From the NCBI RefSeq assembly GCF_017916455.1, contig NZ_JAFMSY010000001.1, positions 1,967,977-2,031,976 of the forward strand: DNA of 64,000 bases, in the 5' to 3' direction. A program made the translations under genes and the position numbers. Shown piece by piece: positions 53,513 to 64,000 of this stretch. Within the stretch, counting starts at the first letter, position 1; every line of letters begins with the position of its first letter. A model generated the notes under the pieces. It was not told the origin of the DNA, made no database searches, and saw nothing but the letters and a program-made list of their open reading frames with translations. The DNA is from Nocardioides xinjiangensis (GTDB lineage Bacteria; Actinomycetota; Actinomycetes; Propionibacteriales; Nocardioidaceae).

Positions 53513-53598
53513 CGGAGGTAGGGGGATTCGAACCCCCGAGGGCTGTTAACCCAACCCGCTTTCCAAGCGAGCGCCATAGGCCACTAGGCGATACCTCC
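53513..53598 (-). tRNA. tRNA-Ser (anticodon GGA)
   Basis: An 86-nt class II tRNA: acceptor GGAGGTA/TACCTCC, anticodon loop TTGGAAA, long variable arm, T arm GGGGGTTCGAATCCCCC, discriminator G. It reads UCC and UCU. Confidence 0.95.
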
Positions 53599-53690
53599 GC
53601 GGAGGAGAGTACCGGTCGGCTCTCCGGCCGGTGAAATCGCCCGGGCCGGGTTTGGGCCGCCGTCCCCGGCTCGCCTAGACTCCCGGCCAA

Positions 53691-53774
53691 CCCCCCACGC
53701 GGCGTCACCTCGCCCAACTCCCCCAGGGCCGGAAGGCAGCAAGGGCAAGCGAGCTCTGACGGGTGCGTGGGGGG
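53691..53774 (+). ncRNA. ffs: signal recognition particle RNA (small bacterial type)
   Basis: The conserved SRP helix 8 sequence AGGGCCGGAAGGCAGCAAGGG lies at 53725-53745 in a hairpin closed by CCCCCCACGC at 53691-53700 and GCGTGGGGGG at 53765-53774. A TAGACT -10 box at 53676-53681 and TTGGGC at 53652-53657 give a good promoter. Gene order ffs-dnaX-ybaB-recR is conserved in actinobacteria and supports the call. Exact ends could vary by a few bases. Confidence 0.92.
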
Positions 53775-53857
53775 CCTTCTCATGTCCGGCGCCGTGTCGC
53801 CCGGGCCGGTCGTACGCGCGGTGGTCGCTGTGGGCGGGCCCGGTTAGGGTTTCCGAC

Positions 53858-56026
53858 GTGGAGTCACCGCTCGCGCTCTATCGCCGCTACCGGCCCGAGA
53901 CCTTCCAGGAGGTCATCGGGCAGGACCACGTGACCGAGCCGCTCCGGGCCGCCCTGGCGGCCAACCGGGTGAACCACGCCTACCTGTTCTCCGGCCCGCG
54001 CGGCTGCGGCAAGACCACCTCCGCGCGCATCCTGGCCCGGGCGCTCAACTGCGCCCAGGCCCCGGTGGCCGATCCCTGCGGCGAGTGCGACAGCTGCCGC
54101 GACCTCGCCCGCGGCGGGCCCGGGTCGATCGACGTCATCGAGATCGACGCGGCCTCCCACGGTGGCGTCGACGACGCCCGCGACCTGCGCGAGAAGGCGT
54201 TCTTCGCGCCCGTCCGCGACCGCTACAAGGTCTACATCATCGACGAGGCGCACATGGTCACCACGCAGGGCTTCAACGCCCTGCTCAAGCTCGTCGAGGA
54301 GCCGCCGCCGCACCTGCGGTTCATCTTCGCCACGACCGAGCCCGACAAGGTGCTGCCGACGATCCGCTCGCGCACCCACCACTACCCCTTCCGGCTGATC
54401 CCGCCCCGGCTGCTGAGCGACTACCTCACGCAGCTCGCCGCCGAGGAGGGCGTGGCGATCGAGTCCGCCGCCCTGCCGCTCGTCGTGCGCGCCGGAGCGG
54501 GCTCCGCGCGCGACACGCTGTCCGTGCTCGACCAGCTGCTCGGCGGGGCCGGTCCCGACGGGGTGACCCACAAGCTCGCGACCGACCTGCTCGGCTTCAC
54601 CCCCGACTCGCTGCTCGACGAGGTGGTCGAGGCCTTCGCCACCCGCGACGGCGCCACGGTCTTCTCGGTCGTCGACAAGGTGGTCGAGACCGGGCAGGAC
54701 CCGCGCCGCTTCACCGAGGACCTGCTCCGGCGGCTGCGCGACCTCGTCATCGTCACCGCGGTGCCCGACGCCCCGGCGACCGGCCTCATCGACGTCTCGG
54801 AGGACGCCGGCGAGCGCCTGGTGGGTCAGGCCGCCCGCTTCGGCGCCATCGAGCTCAGCCGGGCCGCCGACATCGTCGCGGCCGGGCTCACCGAGATGCG
54901 CGGCGCCACCGCGCCGCGCCTGCTCCTCGAGCTGCTCTGCGCGCGCGTGCTGCTGCCGGGCGCCAACCACACCTCCGACGGCGTGATGGCACGCCTCGAG
55001 CGCATCGAGCGCCGGCTGGACGTCACCGGCGCGCCCGCACCGGCCCCGCGGTCGGCTGACCCGGCCCCCGCGGCGAGGCCTGCCGCGTCGTCGGCTCCGG
55101 CCGCCTCCGGGGCTCCGGCCGCCCCCGCTGCCCCGTCCCCGGCAGCTCCGGCAGCCTCCGCGGCCGCGTCCCCAGCGCCCACCCGCACCGACGAGCCGGC
55201 GCCGCCTCCGCCGATCCCGTCCGCGGCTCCCCACGACGACGGCCCGCCGCCGCCTCCGCCCATGCCCACCTCGGCGCCCACCTCGATGCCCACCTCGGCG
55301 CCGACGTCCGCGCCGCAGGCGCCTCCGGTCGTGGCCGACCCGGCGCCGGCCACCGCGTCCGCGGTCGGGCCCGACGCGCCGGTCGCGCAGCAGCCGGCCG
55401 GTCCGCGCGGCGGCCTCAGCCTGGTCGACGTACGTCGCCTCTGGCCCGACATCCTCGAGCAGACCAAGAACCGTCGCCGGCTCGCGTGGATGGTGCTCTC
55501 CCAGCACGCACACGTGGTCGACGTGGACGGCGTGCGCCTGACCGTCGGCTTCGCCAACGCCGGCGCTCGTGACTCCTTCGTCAACGGCGGCTGCGACGAG
55601 ATCCTGCGCCAGGCCGCGATCGACATCGTGGGGATGGACTGGCGCATCGAGTCGATCGTCGACCCGTCCGGCGCCGGGGCCGACGCGCCGGTGGTCCGCC
55701 AGGCCGCCACCGACCCCGCTCCGGTCGGCGCGCCCCTGCGCGCTCCCGTGCAGGCGGCCCCGGACACGCCGCCCGCATGGGTGACCGGTGCCGCCGCCCC
55801 CGCCGTCGTGCAGGCCGCCGAGCCGCCGGTCTCGGCCGCCTCGGCGCGCGAGGCACTGGAGGCGGCCCGTTCCGGGGGCGGCACCGAGCCGTCCGGGCCG
55901 GTGCGCTCGGCCGACGACGACGTCGACCCCGACGACCCCGACGCCGAGACGGCAGCGCTCGACACGGAGTCGCTGCTGAGCCAGACCCTCGGCGCCCGGC
56001 TGATCGAGGAGATCACCAACGACTGA
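53858..56026 (+). CDS. dnaX: DNA polymerase III gamma/tau subunit (722 aa)
   Basis: Clamp-loader ATPase: ALYRRYRPETFQEVIGQ, Walker A GPRGCGKTT (46-53), zinc cysteines C65, C74, C77 and C80 (ALNCAQAPVADPCGECDSC), DEAHM, and the sensor 1 region LRFIFATTEPDKVL. After about residue 390 a long Ala/Pro/Ser linker leads to a C-terminal tau-like domain (LSLVDVRRLWPDILEQTKN, then RRRLAWMVLSQHAHV). The GTG start has a TAGGGT -10 box only 7 nt upstream and no ribosome site, so the mRNA is probably leaderless. Its position after ffs and before ybaB-recR is conserved. Confidence 0.96.
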   Translation: MESPLALYRRYRPETFQEVIGQDHVTEPLRAALAANRVNHAYLFSGPRGCGKTTSARILARALNCAQAPVADPCGECDSCRDLARGGPGSIDVIEIDAASHGGVDDARDLREKAFFAPVRDRYKVYIIDEAHMVTTQGFNALLKLVEEPPPHLRFIFATTEPDKVLPTIRSRTHHYPFRLIPPRLLSDYLTQLAAEEGVAIESAALPLVVRAGAGSARDTLSVLDQLLGGAGPDGVTHKLATDLLGFTPDSLLDEVVEAFATRDGATVFSVVDKVVETGQDPRRFTEDLLRRLRDLVIVTAVPDAPATGLIDVSEDAGERLVGQAARFGAIELSRAADIVAAGLTEMRGATAPRLLLELLCARVLLPGANHTSDGVMARLERIERRLDVTGAPAPAPRSADPAPAARPAASSAPAASGAPAAPAAPSPAAPAASAAASPAPTRTDEPAPPPPIPSAAPHDDGPPPPPPMPTSAPTSMPTSAPTSAPQAPPVVADPAPATASAVGPDAPVAQQPAGPRGGLSLVDVRRLWPDILEQTKNRRRLAWMVLSQHAHVVDVDGVRLTVGFANAGARDSFVNGGCDEILRQAAIDIVGMDWRIESIVDPSGAGADAPVVRQAATDPAPVGAPLRAPVQAAPDTPPAWVTGAAAPAVVQAAEPPVSAASAREALEAARSGGGTEPSGPVRSADDDVDPDDPDAETAALDTESLLSQTLGARLIEEITND

Positions 56027-56053
56027 GCGCTGCGACCAGGCGCCCGACCCCCC

Positions 56054-56089
56054 GACCCGACGCTCGACCCGACCCTCGACCCGACCCTC
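56054..56089 (+). repeat. 12-bp tandem repeat between dnaX and ybaB
   Basis: Three units GACCCGACSCTC (56054-56065, 56066-56077, 56078-56089) with a degenerate fourth up to about 56102, directly before the ybaB ribosome site. No dyad or promoter is evident. Confidence 0.8.
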
Positions 56090-56116
56090 GACCCCGACCC
56101 TGACGTGGGAGACCCG

Positions 56117-56503
56117 ATGACCCAGAACCCGTTCGACGCCCTCGGTGGCGGCTTCGACATGAACGCCCTCCTCCAGCAGGCGCAGCAGATGCAGCAACAG
56201 CTCGAGCAGGCGCAGGCCGACCTCGCCGAGCAGACCGTCGAGGGCACCGTCGCGGGCGGTGCGGTCACCGTCACCGCCAACGGCGTGGGCGAGCTGGTCG
56301 AGGTGACGATCCGCGCCGGGGAGTTCGACGGCAGCGACCCCGACGACCTGTCCGACCTCTCCGACCTCATCGTCGCCGCCTACCGCGACGCGCGGGCGAA
56401 GTCCGAGGCCCTGGCCGGTGAGTCGCTCGGGCCGCTGGCCGGAGGCCTGGGCGGTCTCGGCGGTGGGACCGGCGGCGGGCCGGGCCTGCCCGGCCTGGGC
56501 TGA
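56117..56503 (+). CDS. ybaB: YbaB/EbfC family nucleoid-associated protein (128 aa)
   Basis: The family core is complete: [69 protein letters not shown]. It binds DNA as a dimer and is usually encoded between dnaX and recR, as here. A Gly/Pro-rich tail (about 20 residues) follows the core. ATG 56117 is preferred over GTG 56105 because GGGAG precedes it at good spacing. Confidence 0.93.
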   Translation: MTQNPFDALGGGFDMNALLQQAQQMQQQLEQAQADLAEQTVEGTVAGGAVTVTANGVGELVEVTIRAGEFDGSDPDDLSDLSDLIVAAYRDARAKSEALAGESLGPLAGGLGGLGGGTGGGPGLPGLG

Positions 56504-56511
56504 GGCACCCC

Positions 56512-57108
56512 TTGTACGAAGGTGTCGTCCAGGACCTGATCGACGAGCTCGGCAGGCTGCCGGGCGTGGGCCCGAAAAGCGCACAGCGCATCGCCTTCCA
56601 CCTGCTGCAGGCCGAGCCCACCGACGTCCGCCGCCTCGCGGACGTGCTGATCGAGGTCAAGGCCAGGGTGAAGTTCTGCTCGACCTGCTTCAACGTCAGC
56701 GAGGACGAGCAGTGCCGCATCTGCCGCGACGAGCGGCGCGACCCGAGCGTGCTGTGCGTCGTCGAGGAGTACAAGGACGTCGTCGCCATCGAGCGCACCC
56801 GCGAGTTCCGCGGCCGCTACCACGTCCTCGGCGGTGCGATCTCCCCGATCGACGGCATCGGCCCCGACCAGCTCCACGTGAAGGAGCTGATGCCCCGACT
56901 GGCCGACGGCGCGGTCACCGAGGTGATCCTGGCCACCGACCCCAACCTCGAGGGCGAGGCCACCGCGACCTACCTCACGCGACTGCTCCTGCCGATGGGG
57001 TTGCGCGTCACCCGCTTGGCGAGTGGACTTCCGGTGGGTGGTGACCTCGAGTACGCCGACGAGGTCACGCTCGGCCGGGCGTTCGCCGGAAGGAGATCAG
57101 CCGAATGA
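56512..57108 (+). CDS. recR: recombination mediator RecR (198 aa)
   Basis: RecF-pathway protein: helix-hairpin-helix [17 protein letters not shown], a four-cysteine zinc finger ([16 protein letters not shown]), Toprim domain [15 protein letters not shown], and [15 protein letters not shown]. The start is TTG 56512 ([13 protein letters not shown]), with GAGG upstream. Its stop overlaps the next ATG by 4 nt. The presence of recR with a full recBCD means both the RecBCD and RecFOR routes are likely available in this organism. Confidence 0.95.
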   Translation: MYEGVVQDLIDELGRLPGVGPKSAQRIAFHLLQAEPTDVRRLADVLIEVKARVKFCSTCFNVSEDEQCRICRDERRDPSVLCVVEEYKDVVAIERTREFRGRYHVLGGAISPIDGIGPDQLHVKELMPRLADGAVTEVILATDPNLEGEATATYLTRLLLPMGLRVTRLASGLPVGGDLEYADEVTLGRAFAGRRSAE

Positions 57109-57686
57109 CCGACGATGACCAGATCAGGTTCGAGGAGCAGATCGCCGACTCGGTGACGAGCTTCCTGCTCGCCCTGCGCGCGATCGCGCGCGAGGGCAAC
57201 GGGGCGCAGGCGGTGTCGCTGCTGCTGCTCGAGATCAGCCAGGTGCTGCTCGCCGGAGCCCGGCTCGGCGCGCAGACCGACTTCACCCCCCGCGAGGAGT
57301 TCCAGCCCGACGTGGGTCCCGAGGCCGACATCGACGACCTGCGACTGCGCCTGGCGGACATGCTCGGGGGCGTCGACGCCTACACCTTCGTCTTCGACCC
57401 TTACGTCCCGGAGCTGGTCGAGAGCCGGCTCTCCGACGACCTGGCGTCGATCGCCATCGACCTCGAGAACGGCCTGCGCCACTTCCGCGCCGGTGACGTC
57501 GAGGAGGCGCTGTGGTGGTGGCAGTTCTCCTACGTCAACAACTGGGGCAACCTTGCCGGGGCGGCGCTCAACGCGCTGCTCACCGTGGTCGCACACGACC
57601 GCTTCGACACCGACTTCGAGGCCGACGCCGAGGCGGTGGCCGTCGCCGATGAGATGCTCGGCAGTACGCCTGTGGTGCAGCCGTAG
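57105..57686 (+). CDS. DUF5063 domain protein (193 aa)
   Basis: A helical protein with [36 protein letters not shown] and [18 protein letters not shown], typical of actinobacterial DUF5063, a family usually encoded immediately after recR. It is translationally coupled to recR (ATGA overlap). No catalytic motif or membrane segment is visible. The function is unknown; the conserved position suggests a link to DNA repair or cell maintenance. Confidence 0.85.
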   Translation: MTDDDQIRFEEQIADSVTSFLLALRAIAREGNGAQAVSLLLLEISQVLLAGARLGAQTDFTPREEFQPDVGPEADIDDLRLRLADMLGGVDAYTFVFDPYVPELVESRLSDDLASIAIDLENGLRHFRAGDVEEALWWWQFSYVNNWGNLAGAALNALLTVVAHDRFDTDFEADAEAVAVADEMLGSTPVVQP

Positions 57687-57747
57687 AATCGTCGGTGGCC
57701 TCCCGGCAACGGCGCCGGTGGGCACGCCACACCAACGCGGCCGCTGA

Positions 57748-60108
<2,361 letters not shown>

Positions 60109-60786
60109 TCACCGGACGTCGTGGGGTGCGCTGCCCCCGACGGCCGGCTCACCGCCCCCCACGGCCGTGGTGACCCACCACGACCCCGCGTAGGCGACCA
60201 GCGACGCCACCGGGACGGCGAGGACGCCCCACCACTCGTCCAGCGAGCCCAGCAGGAACACCATCACCAGCACGGCCAGGACGCCGACGGCCAGGAGGCT
60301 GGTCGAGCCGGCGTCGGCGACGCCGCAGGCGCGCAGCAGCAGTGTGCCGGCCCAGGCCAGCGCGACCAGCGTGGCGAGGAGGATCGGCAGTCCGGCAGCG
60401 CCCCCGCACGACGACGTCCCGCGCGCGGCGCTGCAGCCCGCGGCGGCGAGCCAGCCGAGGAGGACGGCGAGCCCTCCGACCAGGACGCCGGTGACTGCCG
60501 CGGCCGGCAGCCCACCGAGCCGGATCGTCCGTCCCTCGCGCGGCCCCCGGCGGGCCGAGGGCCGGGAGGGCTCGGAGGGCTCCGAGGGCCGGCGAGGCAG
60601 GGAGGGCTGGGAGGGCTCCGAGGGCTGTGGAGGCAGGGAGGGCTGGGGAGGCCCGGCGGCGGGCCCGGCCGCGGACGCACCGCCGGTCGGGGCAGGGGGA
60701 CGCCCCTCGCGCGCCCTGCTCCTGCGCCGCAGCGACAGGGAGGGCATCTCCAGGGAGGGACCGTCGTCGGGCGTGCCGTCTGCCAT
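60109..60786 (-). CDS. hypothetical membrane protein with Pro/Ser-rich N-terminus (225 aa)
   Basis: The first about 85 residues are disordered and rich in P, S, R and G, with repeats such as PSEPSQPSLPRRPSEPSEPS. Four hydrophobic helices follow (about residues 93-113, 127-147, 160-177 and 185-205). ATG 60786 has no Shine-Dalgarno; CACACT 7 nt upstream could be a weak -10 for a leaderless mRNA. It is tail-to-tail with asd with no gap. The family is unknown. Confidence 0.6.
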   Translation of the reverse strand: MADGTPDDGPSLEMPSLSLRRRSRAREGRPPAPTGGASAAGPAAGPPQPSLPPQPSEPSQPSLPRRPSEPSEPSRPSARRGPREGRTIRLGGLPAAAVTGVLVGGLAVLLGWLAAAGCSAARGTSSCGGAAGLPILLATLVALAWAGTLLLRACGVADAGSTSLLAVGVLAVLVMVFLLGSLDEWWGVLAVPVASLVAYAGSWWVTTAVGGGEPAVGGSAPHDVR

Positions 60787-60809
60787 GGGGGGAAGTGTGC
60801 CAAATGGCA

Positions 60810-60844
60810 GGAGCTCCCGGACCCGTGACGGGTCCGGGAGCTCC
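60810..60844 (-). terminator. terminator of tRNA-Pro
   Basis: GGAGCTCCCGGACCCG at 60810-60825 pairs perfectly with CGGGTCCGGGAGCTCC at 60829-60844 (3-nt loop), 6 nt past the tRNA 3' end on the minus strand. Confidence 0.9.
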
Positions 60845-60850
60845 ACGCTG

Positions 60851-60924
60851 TCGGGCTGACAGGATTTGAACCTGCGGCCTCCTCGTCCCGAACGAGGCGC
60901 GCTACCAAGCTGCGCCACAGCCCG
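60851..60924 (-). tRNA. tRNA-Pro (anticodon CGG)
   Basis: A 74-nt cloverleaf: acceptor CGGGCTG/CAGCCCG, D arm GCGC...GCGC, anticodon stem CCTCG/CGAGG with loop TTCGGGA, T arm CAGGTTCAAATCCTG, discriminator A. Confidence 0.95.
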
Positions 60925-60974
60925 CCGCCCGGCCAGGATCTGGCCGGGCAACGCGGGCGAGCATACCGGAGCGG

Positions 60975-61625
60975 TCAGGCCGCCCCGAAATCGCCCCGGC
61001 GCCGGGTGAGGGTCAGGTGCGTGACACCCGTCGGCGACGACACCGACTCCACGTGGAAGGCGTCCTCGATCCCCTCGAGGCCGTCCCACAGCCGGGCGCC
61101 GCGACCCAGCACGATCGGCACGACCACCACGTGGAGGTGGTCGACGAGCCCGGCGGCGACGAAGTCGCGGATCGTGGTCGCGCCGCCTCCGAGGCGTACG
61201 TCGAGGTCGCCGGCCGCCTGCTGCGCGACGGCGAGCGCCTCGGCGGGCGAGGCGTCCAGGAAGTGGAAGGTGGTCCCACCCGACATCTCCAGCGGTGGTC
61301 GGGGGCGGTGGGTCAGGACGTACGTCGGGGTGTGGAACGGCGGGTCGTCGCCCCACCATCCCCGCCAGTCGGGATCGTCCTGCCAGCCGGGCGGACCGAA
61401 CTTGTTGGCTCCCATGACCTCGGCACCGAAGCCGACTGCGTGGCGGGCCGCGAACGCGGCGTCCACGCCTCGCGCGCCGCCCTCGGGGTCCCAGAAGTCC
61501 GTCGCGAACATCCACTGGTGCAGGCGTTCGCCGGCATGCCCGAAGGGGGACTCCAGCGACTGCGGCTCACCCGCGCCGAAGCCGTCGAGCGAGATCGAGA
61601 AGTTGTGGACGCGCACGAGCGGCAC
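60975..61625 (-). CDS. dihydrofolate reductase family (RibD C-terminal-like) protein (216 aa)
   Basis: The RibD_C/DHFR fold is visible: N-terminal VRVHNFSISLDGFGAG, AEVMGANKFGPPGW, then PTYVLTHRPRPPLEM, LRVLRLGGGATTIRDFVAAG (as VRLGGGATTIRDF) and a VVVPIVLGRGARLWDGL closing segment. Such stand-alone reductases are common in actinobacteria; the substrate is generally unknown and true folate reduction is unlikely. It is followed by a metallophosphoesterase gene on the same strand, 43 nt apart. Confidence 0.85.
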   Translation of the reverse strand: MPLVRVHNFSISLDGFGAGEPQSLESPFGHAGERLHQWMFATDFWDPEGGARGVDAAFAARHAVGFGAEVMGANKFGPPGWQDDPDWRGWWGDDPPFHTPTYVLTHRPRPPLEMSGGTTFHFLDASPAEALAVAQQAAGDLDVRLGGGATTIRDFVAAGLVDHLHVVVVPIVLGRGARLWDGLEGIEDAFHVESVSSPTGVTHLTLTRRRGDFGAA

Positions 61626-61668
61626 GGAGACCTCCTGGAGGCCGGCGGGGTCCTGTCGACCCAGGATG

Positions 61669-62604
61669 TCAGGACGCCGCCACCAGTGTCAGCAGCGTCG
61701 CCTCGGGACGGCACGCCACCCGGAACCGGATGTAGGGGTTCGTGCCGAGCCCGGCCGAGACGTGCAGCCAGGCGGAGCCCTCGTCGCCCGGCGCGGACGT
61801 CGCCGGGTGGCGGTGCAGGCCGCGGGCCCGGCCGCGGTCGAGGTCGCAGTTGGTGGTGAGCGCCCGGCCGGGACCTCCGAGCGTGGGCAGGCAGACCTGG
61901 CCGCCGTGCGTGTGTCCCGCGATGATGGCGTCGTAGCCGTCGCGCGCGAACTGGTCGAGCACGCGGAGGTACGGCGCGTGGGTGACGGCGAGGCGCACGT
62001 CCGCGGTCCTGTCGGCCGGTCCGGCCACCCGGTCGAGGTCGTCGTAGCGCAGGTGCGGGTCGTCGACGCCGACGAACGCGAGGGAGGTGCCGCCCACGGT
62101 CAGGGCCGCGAAGCCGTTGGTGAGGTCCAGCCAGCCGGCCGAGTCGAAGCGGTCCTTGAGGTCGGGCCAGGGCAGCTGGGGAGTCGTGGTGTTGCGGTCA
62201 CCTGTGTCGGGCAGCAGGTAGCGCACCGGGTTGCGTAGGCCCGGTGAGTAGTAGTCGTTGGAGCCGAGGACGTAGACGCCCGGGACGTCGAGCAGCGCGG
62301 CGAGGGCGTCGGCGACGACCGGCACCGCCCGCATGTGGGCGAGGTTGTCGCCGGTGTTGACGACGAGGTCCGGACGGAGGTCCGCGAGCCCGCGGAGCCA
62401 CTCCTGCTTGGCCCGCTGGTCGGGCGTCATGTGGATGTCGCTGAGGTGCAGCACCCGCAGGGGGCCGTGCCCGGCCGGCAGCAGAGGGACGGTGACGCGC
62501 CGCAGCGTGTACTGCCGTGCCTCCCAGGCGGCGTACGTCGCCAGCCCCGCGCCGGCGACGGCGCCCGCGGTCGCCGCACGACGGACGAATGGGAGGGGGG
62601 GCAC
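61669..62604 (-). CDS. metallophosphoesterase, YaeI-like (311 aa)
   Basis: Calcineurin-type motifs: VLHLSDIHM (residues 48-56), NTGDNLAH, VLGSNDYYSP (GSND in place of GNHD), and IAGHTHGGQVCLP. An N-terminal basic/hydrophobic stretch (VPPLPFVRRAATAGAVAGAG) suggests a signal or membrane anchor, consistent with surface-acting relatives. GTG 62604 is the chosen start; the longer frame upstream overlaps the divergent YqeY gene. Metal-ligand change in GSND is common in this subfamily. Confidence 0.83.
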   Translation of the reverse strand: MPPLPFVRRAATAGAVAGAGLATYAAWEARQYTLRRVTVPLLPAGHGPLRVLHLSDIHMTPDQRAKQEWLRGLADLRPDLVVNTGDNLAHMRAVPVVADALAALLDVPGVYVLGSNDYYSPGLRNPVRYLLPDTGDRNTTTPQLPWPDLKDRFDSAGWLDLTNGFAALTVGGTSLAFVGVDDPHLRYDDLDRVAGPADRTADVRLAVTHAPYLRVLDQFARDGYDAIIAGHTHGGQVCLPTLGGPGRALTTNCDLDRGRARGLHRHPATSAPGDEGSAWLHVSAGLGTNPYIRFRVACRPEATLLTLVAAS

Positions 62605-62629
62605 GGCGCAAGGCTGCCACAATGGCCCC

Positions 62630-63088
62630 ATGAGTGCTCTGAAGGACCGTCTCCGCGCCGATCTCACCACCGCCATGAAGGCGCGTGACGAGCTGCGCTC
62701 CTCGACCCTGCGGATGGTGCTGACCGCCATCACCAACGCCGAGGTGGCCGGCAAGCAGGCGCGTGAGCTCTCCGACGACGACATCATCGGGGTGCTCTCC
62801 ACCGAGGCGAAGCGGCGCCGCGAGGCCGCCACCGCGTTCGAGGAGGGCGGGCGCGCCGAGATGGCGGCCAAGGAGGCCGCCGAGGGCGAGGTCATCGCCG
62901 AGTACCTCCCCGCCCAGCTCAGCGGCGAGGAGATCGCCCGGCTGGTGTCCGAGGCGATCGAGCAGACGGGCGCCGCCGGCGAGGGCATGCGGGCCATGGG
63001 CAAGGTGATGGGCGTCGTGACGCCGCAGGTCAAGGGCCGGGCAGATGGCGGCGCGGTGGCCGCCGAGGTGCGTCGCCAGCTGGGCTGA
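62630..63088 (+). CDS. GatB/YqeY domain protein (152 aa)
   Basis: The YqeY family has KDRLRADLTTAMKARDELRSS, LRMVLTAITNAEV, EGGRAEMAAKEAAEGEVIAEYLPAQLS and MGKVMGVVTPQVKGRADG. It resembles the tail domain of GatB and is thought to relate to tRNA amidotransfer, but the free-standing form has no defined role. A CACAAT -10 box ends 6 nt before the ATG and no ribosome site is present, so it is probably leaderless. It is divergent from the metallophosphoesterase gene. Confidence 0.9.
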   Translation: MSALKDRLRADLTTAMKARDELRSSTLRMVLTAITNAEVAGKQARELSDDDIIGVLSTEAKRRREAATAFEEGGRAEMAAKEAAEGEVIAEYLPAQLSGEEIARLVSEAIEQTGAAGEGMRAMGKVMGVVTPQVKGRADGGAVAAEVRRQLG

Positions 63089-63138
63089 CGACGCGCCCGC
63101 GGACGTCGCCCCCGGGACGACGGGACGCGGGGGCCGGG

Positions 63139-64000
63139 TCAGCCCCGGCCGCCGCCGTTGCCGCGACCGCGACCGCCGCCGTTCCCGTTGCCGGTGGAGG
63201 GCTCGGTGCCCGTCGAGGTGTAGAGGGTGACGGTGTCCCCGCTGCTGAGCTGGGTGCCTGCCTCGGGGGAGGTGGACACCACGGTGCCCTCGGCGGTCTC
63301 CGAGTCCACCGGGCCGCCGTCGGCGACGGTGAACCCGGCCGCCTCGATCGCCTGTGTCGCGGCCTCGACCGTCTGGCCGGTCACGTCGGGCACGCTGGTG
63401 AGCACGCCGGCGACCTGGTCGCCGGGCGGGGCCTGGAAGTCCTCGTAGGGCAGCTTGGCCGAGACGGCCGCCATCGCGTCGCCCCAGATCGGTCCGGCCA
63501 CGGTCGAGCCGAAGGCCTCGCCGATGTAGCTGCCGCCGACGACCTGCCCGTTGAGGCTGACCCACTCGCCGAACTCGTTGGCGCCGGCGACCATGGCGAC
63601 GGTGGACAGCGACGGCGTGTAGCCGGCGAACCACACCGACATGTTCTGCTGGTTGGTGCCGGTCTTGCCGGCCGACGGCTTGTCGATCGCGATGTTCTGC
63701 CCGAAGCCGCCCGGCTCCATCACGCCGCGCAGGATGTCGTTGACCGCGTCGGCGGTGGCGCCCGGCATCACCTGCTCGCACTGGGACGCGAAGTCCTTGA
63801 GCACCTGGCCGGAGGAGTCGAGCACCTGCGTGACGGGTCGCGGGTCGCAGTGCAGGCCGCGCGCCGCGAAGGTGGCGTAGGCCTGCGCGAGCTCCAGCGG
63901 GTTGCTGTCGGAGACGCCGAGGATCCACGACGGGACCTCGTGCATCTTGGGGATCCTGACGCCCATGCTCTTGGCCAGCGCGATCGGCTCGCACATCCCG
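63139..64000 (-). CDS. class A penicillin-binding protein with PASTA domain, C-terminal part
   Basis: The gene runs off the end of the window; 286 codons are seen. The transpeptidase part is visible with GVSDSNPLELAQAYATFAARG, the KTG box IDKPSAGKTGTNQQNMSVWF, AGYTPSLSTVAMVAGANE and WGDAMAAV. A PASTA domain (VPDVTGQTVEAATQAIEAAGF, then EGTVVSTSPEAGTQLSSGDTVTLY) is followed by a Gly/Asn/Arg-rich tail. The architecture is that of actinobacterial PonA-type bifunctional glycosyltransferase-transpeptidases that crosslink peptidoglycan. Confidence 0.93.
   Translation of the reverse strand, partial: GMCEPIALAKSMGVRIPKMHEVPSWILGVSDSNPLELAQAYATFAARGLHCDPRPVTQVLDSSGQVLKDFASQCEQVMPGATADAVNDILRGVMEPGGFGQNIAIDKPSAGKTGTNQQNMSVWFAGYTPSLSTVAMVAGANEFGEWVSLNGQVVGGSYIGEAFGSTVAGPIWGDAMAAVSAKLPYEDFQAPPGDQVAGVLTSVPDVTGQTVEAATQAIEAAGFTVADGGPVDSETAEGTVVSTSPEAGTQLSSGDTVTLYTSTGTEPSTGNGNGGGRGRGNGGGRG

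Overview
The window is very GC-rich, gene-dense actinobacterial chromosome. The gene content fits Nocardioidaceae, most likely Nocardioides or a close relative: GTP-type PEP carboxykinase, an ESX/type VII secretion locus, a MerR-DICT regulator, DUF5063, a VapB-like protein, several promoters with a TANNNT -10 box placed 6-7 nt before the start codon, and a short bacterial SRP RNA. The genus is inferred from gene content, not from a marker comparison. No phage, plasmid, transposase or CRISPR array was seen.

Layout. 1-10 kb: the end of a possible F420-type reductase gene, a small acidic protein, an ACT-domain protein, and a recC-recB-recD operon with 4-nt overlaps. 10-16 kb: small membrane and stress proteins (a CsbD protein among them), a MerR-DICT regulator, a TetR regulator overlapping an SGNH hydrolase, and a ureohydrolase convergent with a nucleoside hydrolase. 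16-19 kb: a SipW-type cluster with two signal peptidases and two alternate-signal exported proteins; one peptidase appears fused to a substrate-like domain. 19-25 kb: a sugar locus with a short LuxR-type HTH protein, a secreted GH78-like enzyme, a LacI regulator and an MFS transporter, plus a good LacI operator before the glycosidase. 25-31.5 kb: an OYE reductase, tRNA-Arg and two tandem PEPCK genes; the first lacks several catalytic residues. 30.5-32.2 kb: a LuxR-like regulator facing an unlisted 56-codon gene for a predicted exported peptide that repeats DTTWGGKxKAP, with a 16-bp perfect palindrome upstream.

33-51 kb is dominated by type VII secretion. A minus-strand satellite operon (WXG-like, EspG-like and hydrolase-like genes) is separated by housekeeping genes (antiporter, LytR_C, VapB-like, HerA-like ATPase) from the core set: eccC on the minus strand, divergent from eccD1, two WXG100 genes, eccD2, eccB and mycP. 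No eccA or eccE is visible, so it resembles an ESX-4-type system, unusually with two different EccD proteins. 51-53.5 kb holds nucleotide-sugar genes. 53.5-60 kb is conserved housekeeping: tRNA-Ser, SRP RNA, dnaX, ybaB, recR, DUF5063, lysC (with an internal start) and asd. 60-64 kb has tRNA-Pro, a DHFR-like reductase, a metallophosphoesterase, a YqeY protein and the C-terminal part of a class A penicillin-binding protein with PASTA domains.

Two families of structured repeats stand out. One is a 65-bp double-hairpin element, present twice just downstream of genes. The other is a 42-bp dyad repeated seven times in two arrays with a period near 75 bp, both in convergent intergenic space.
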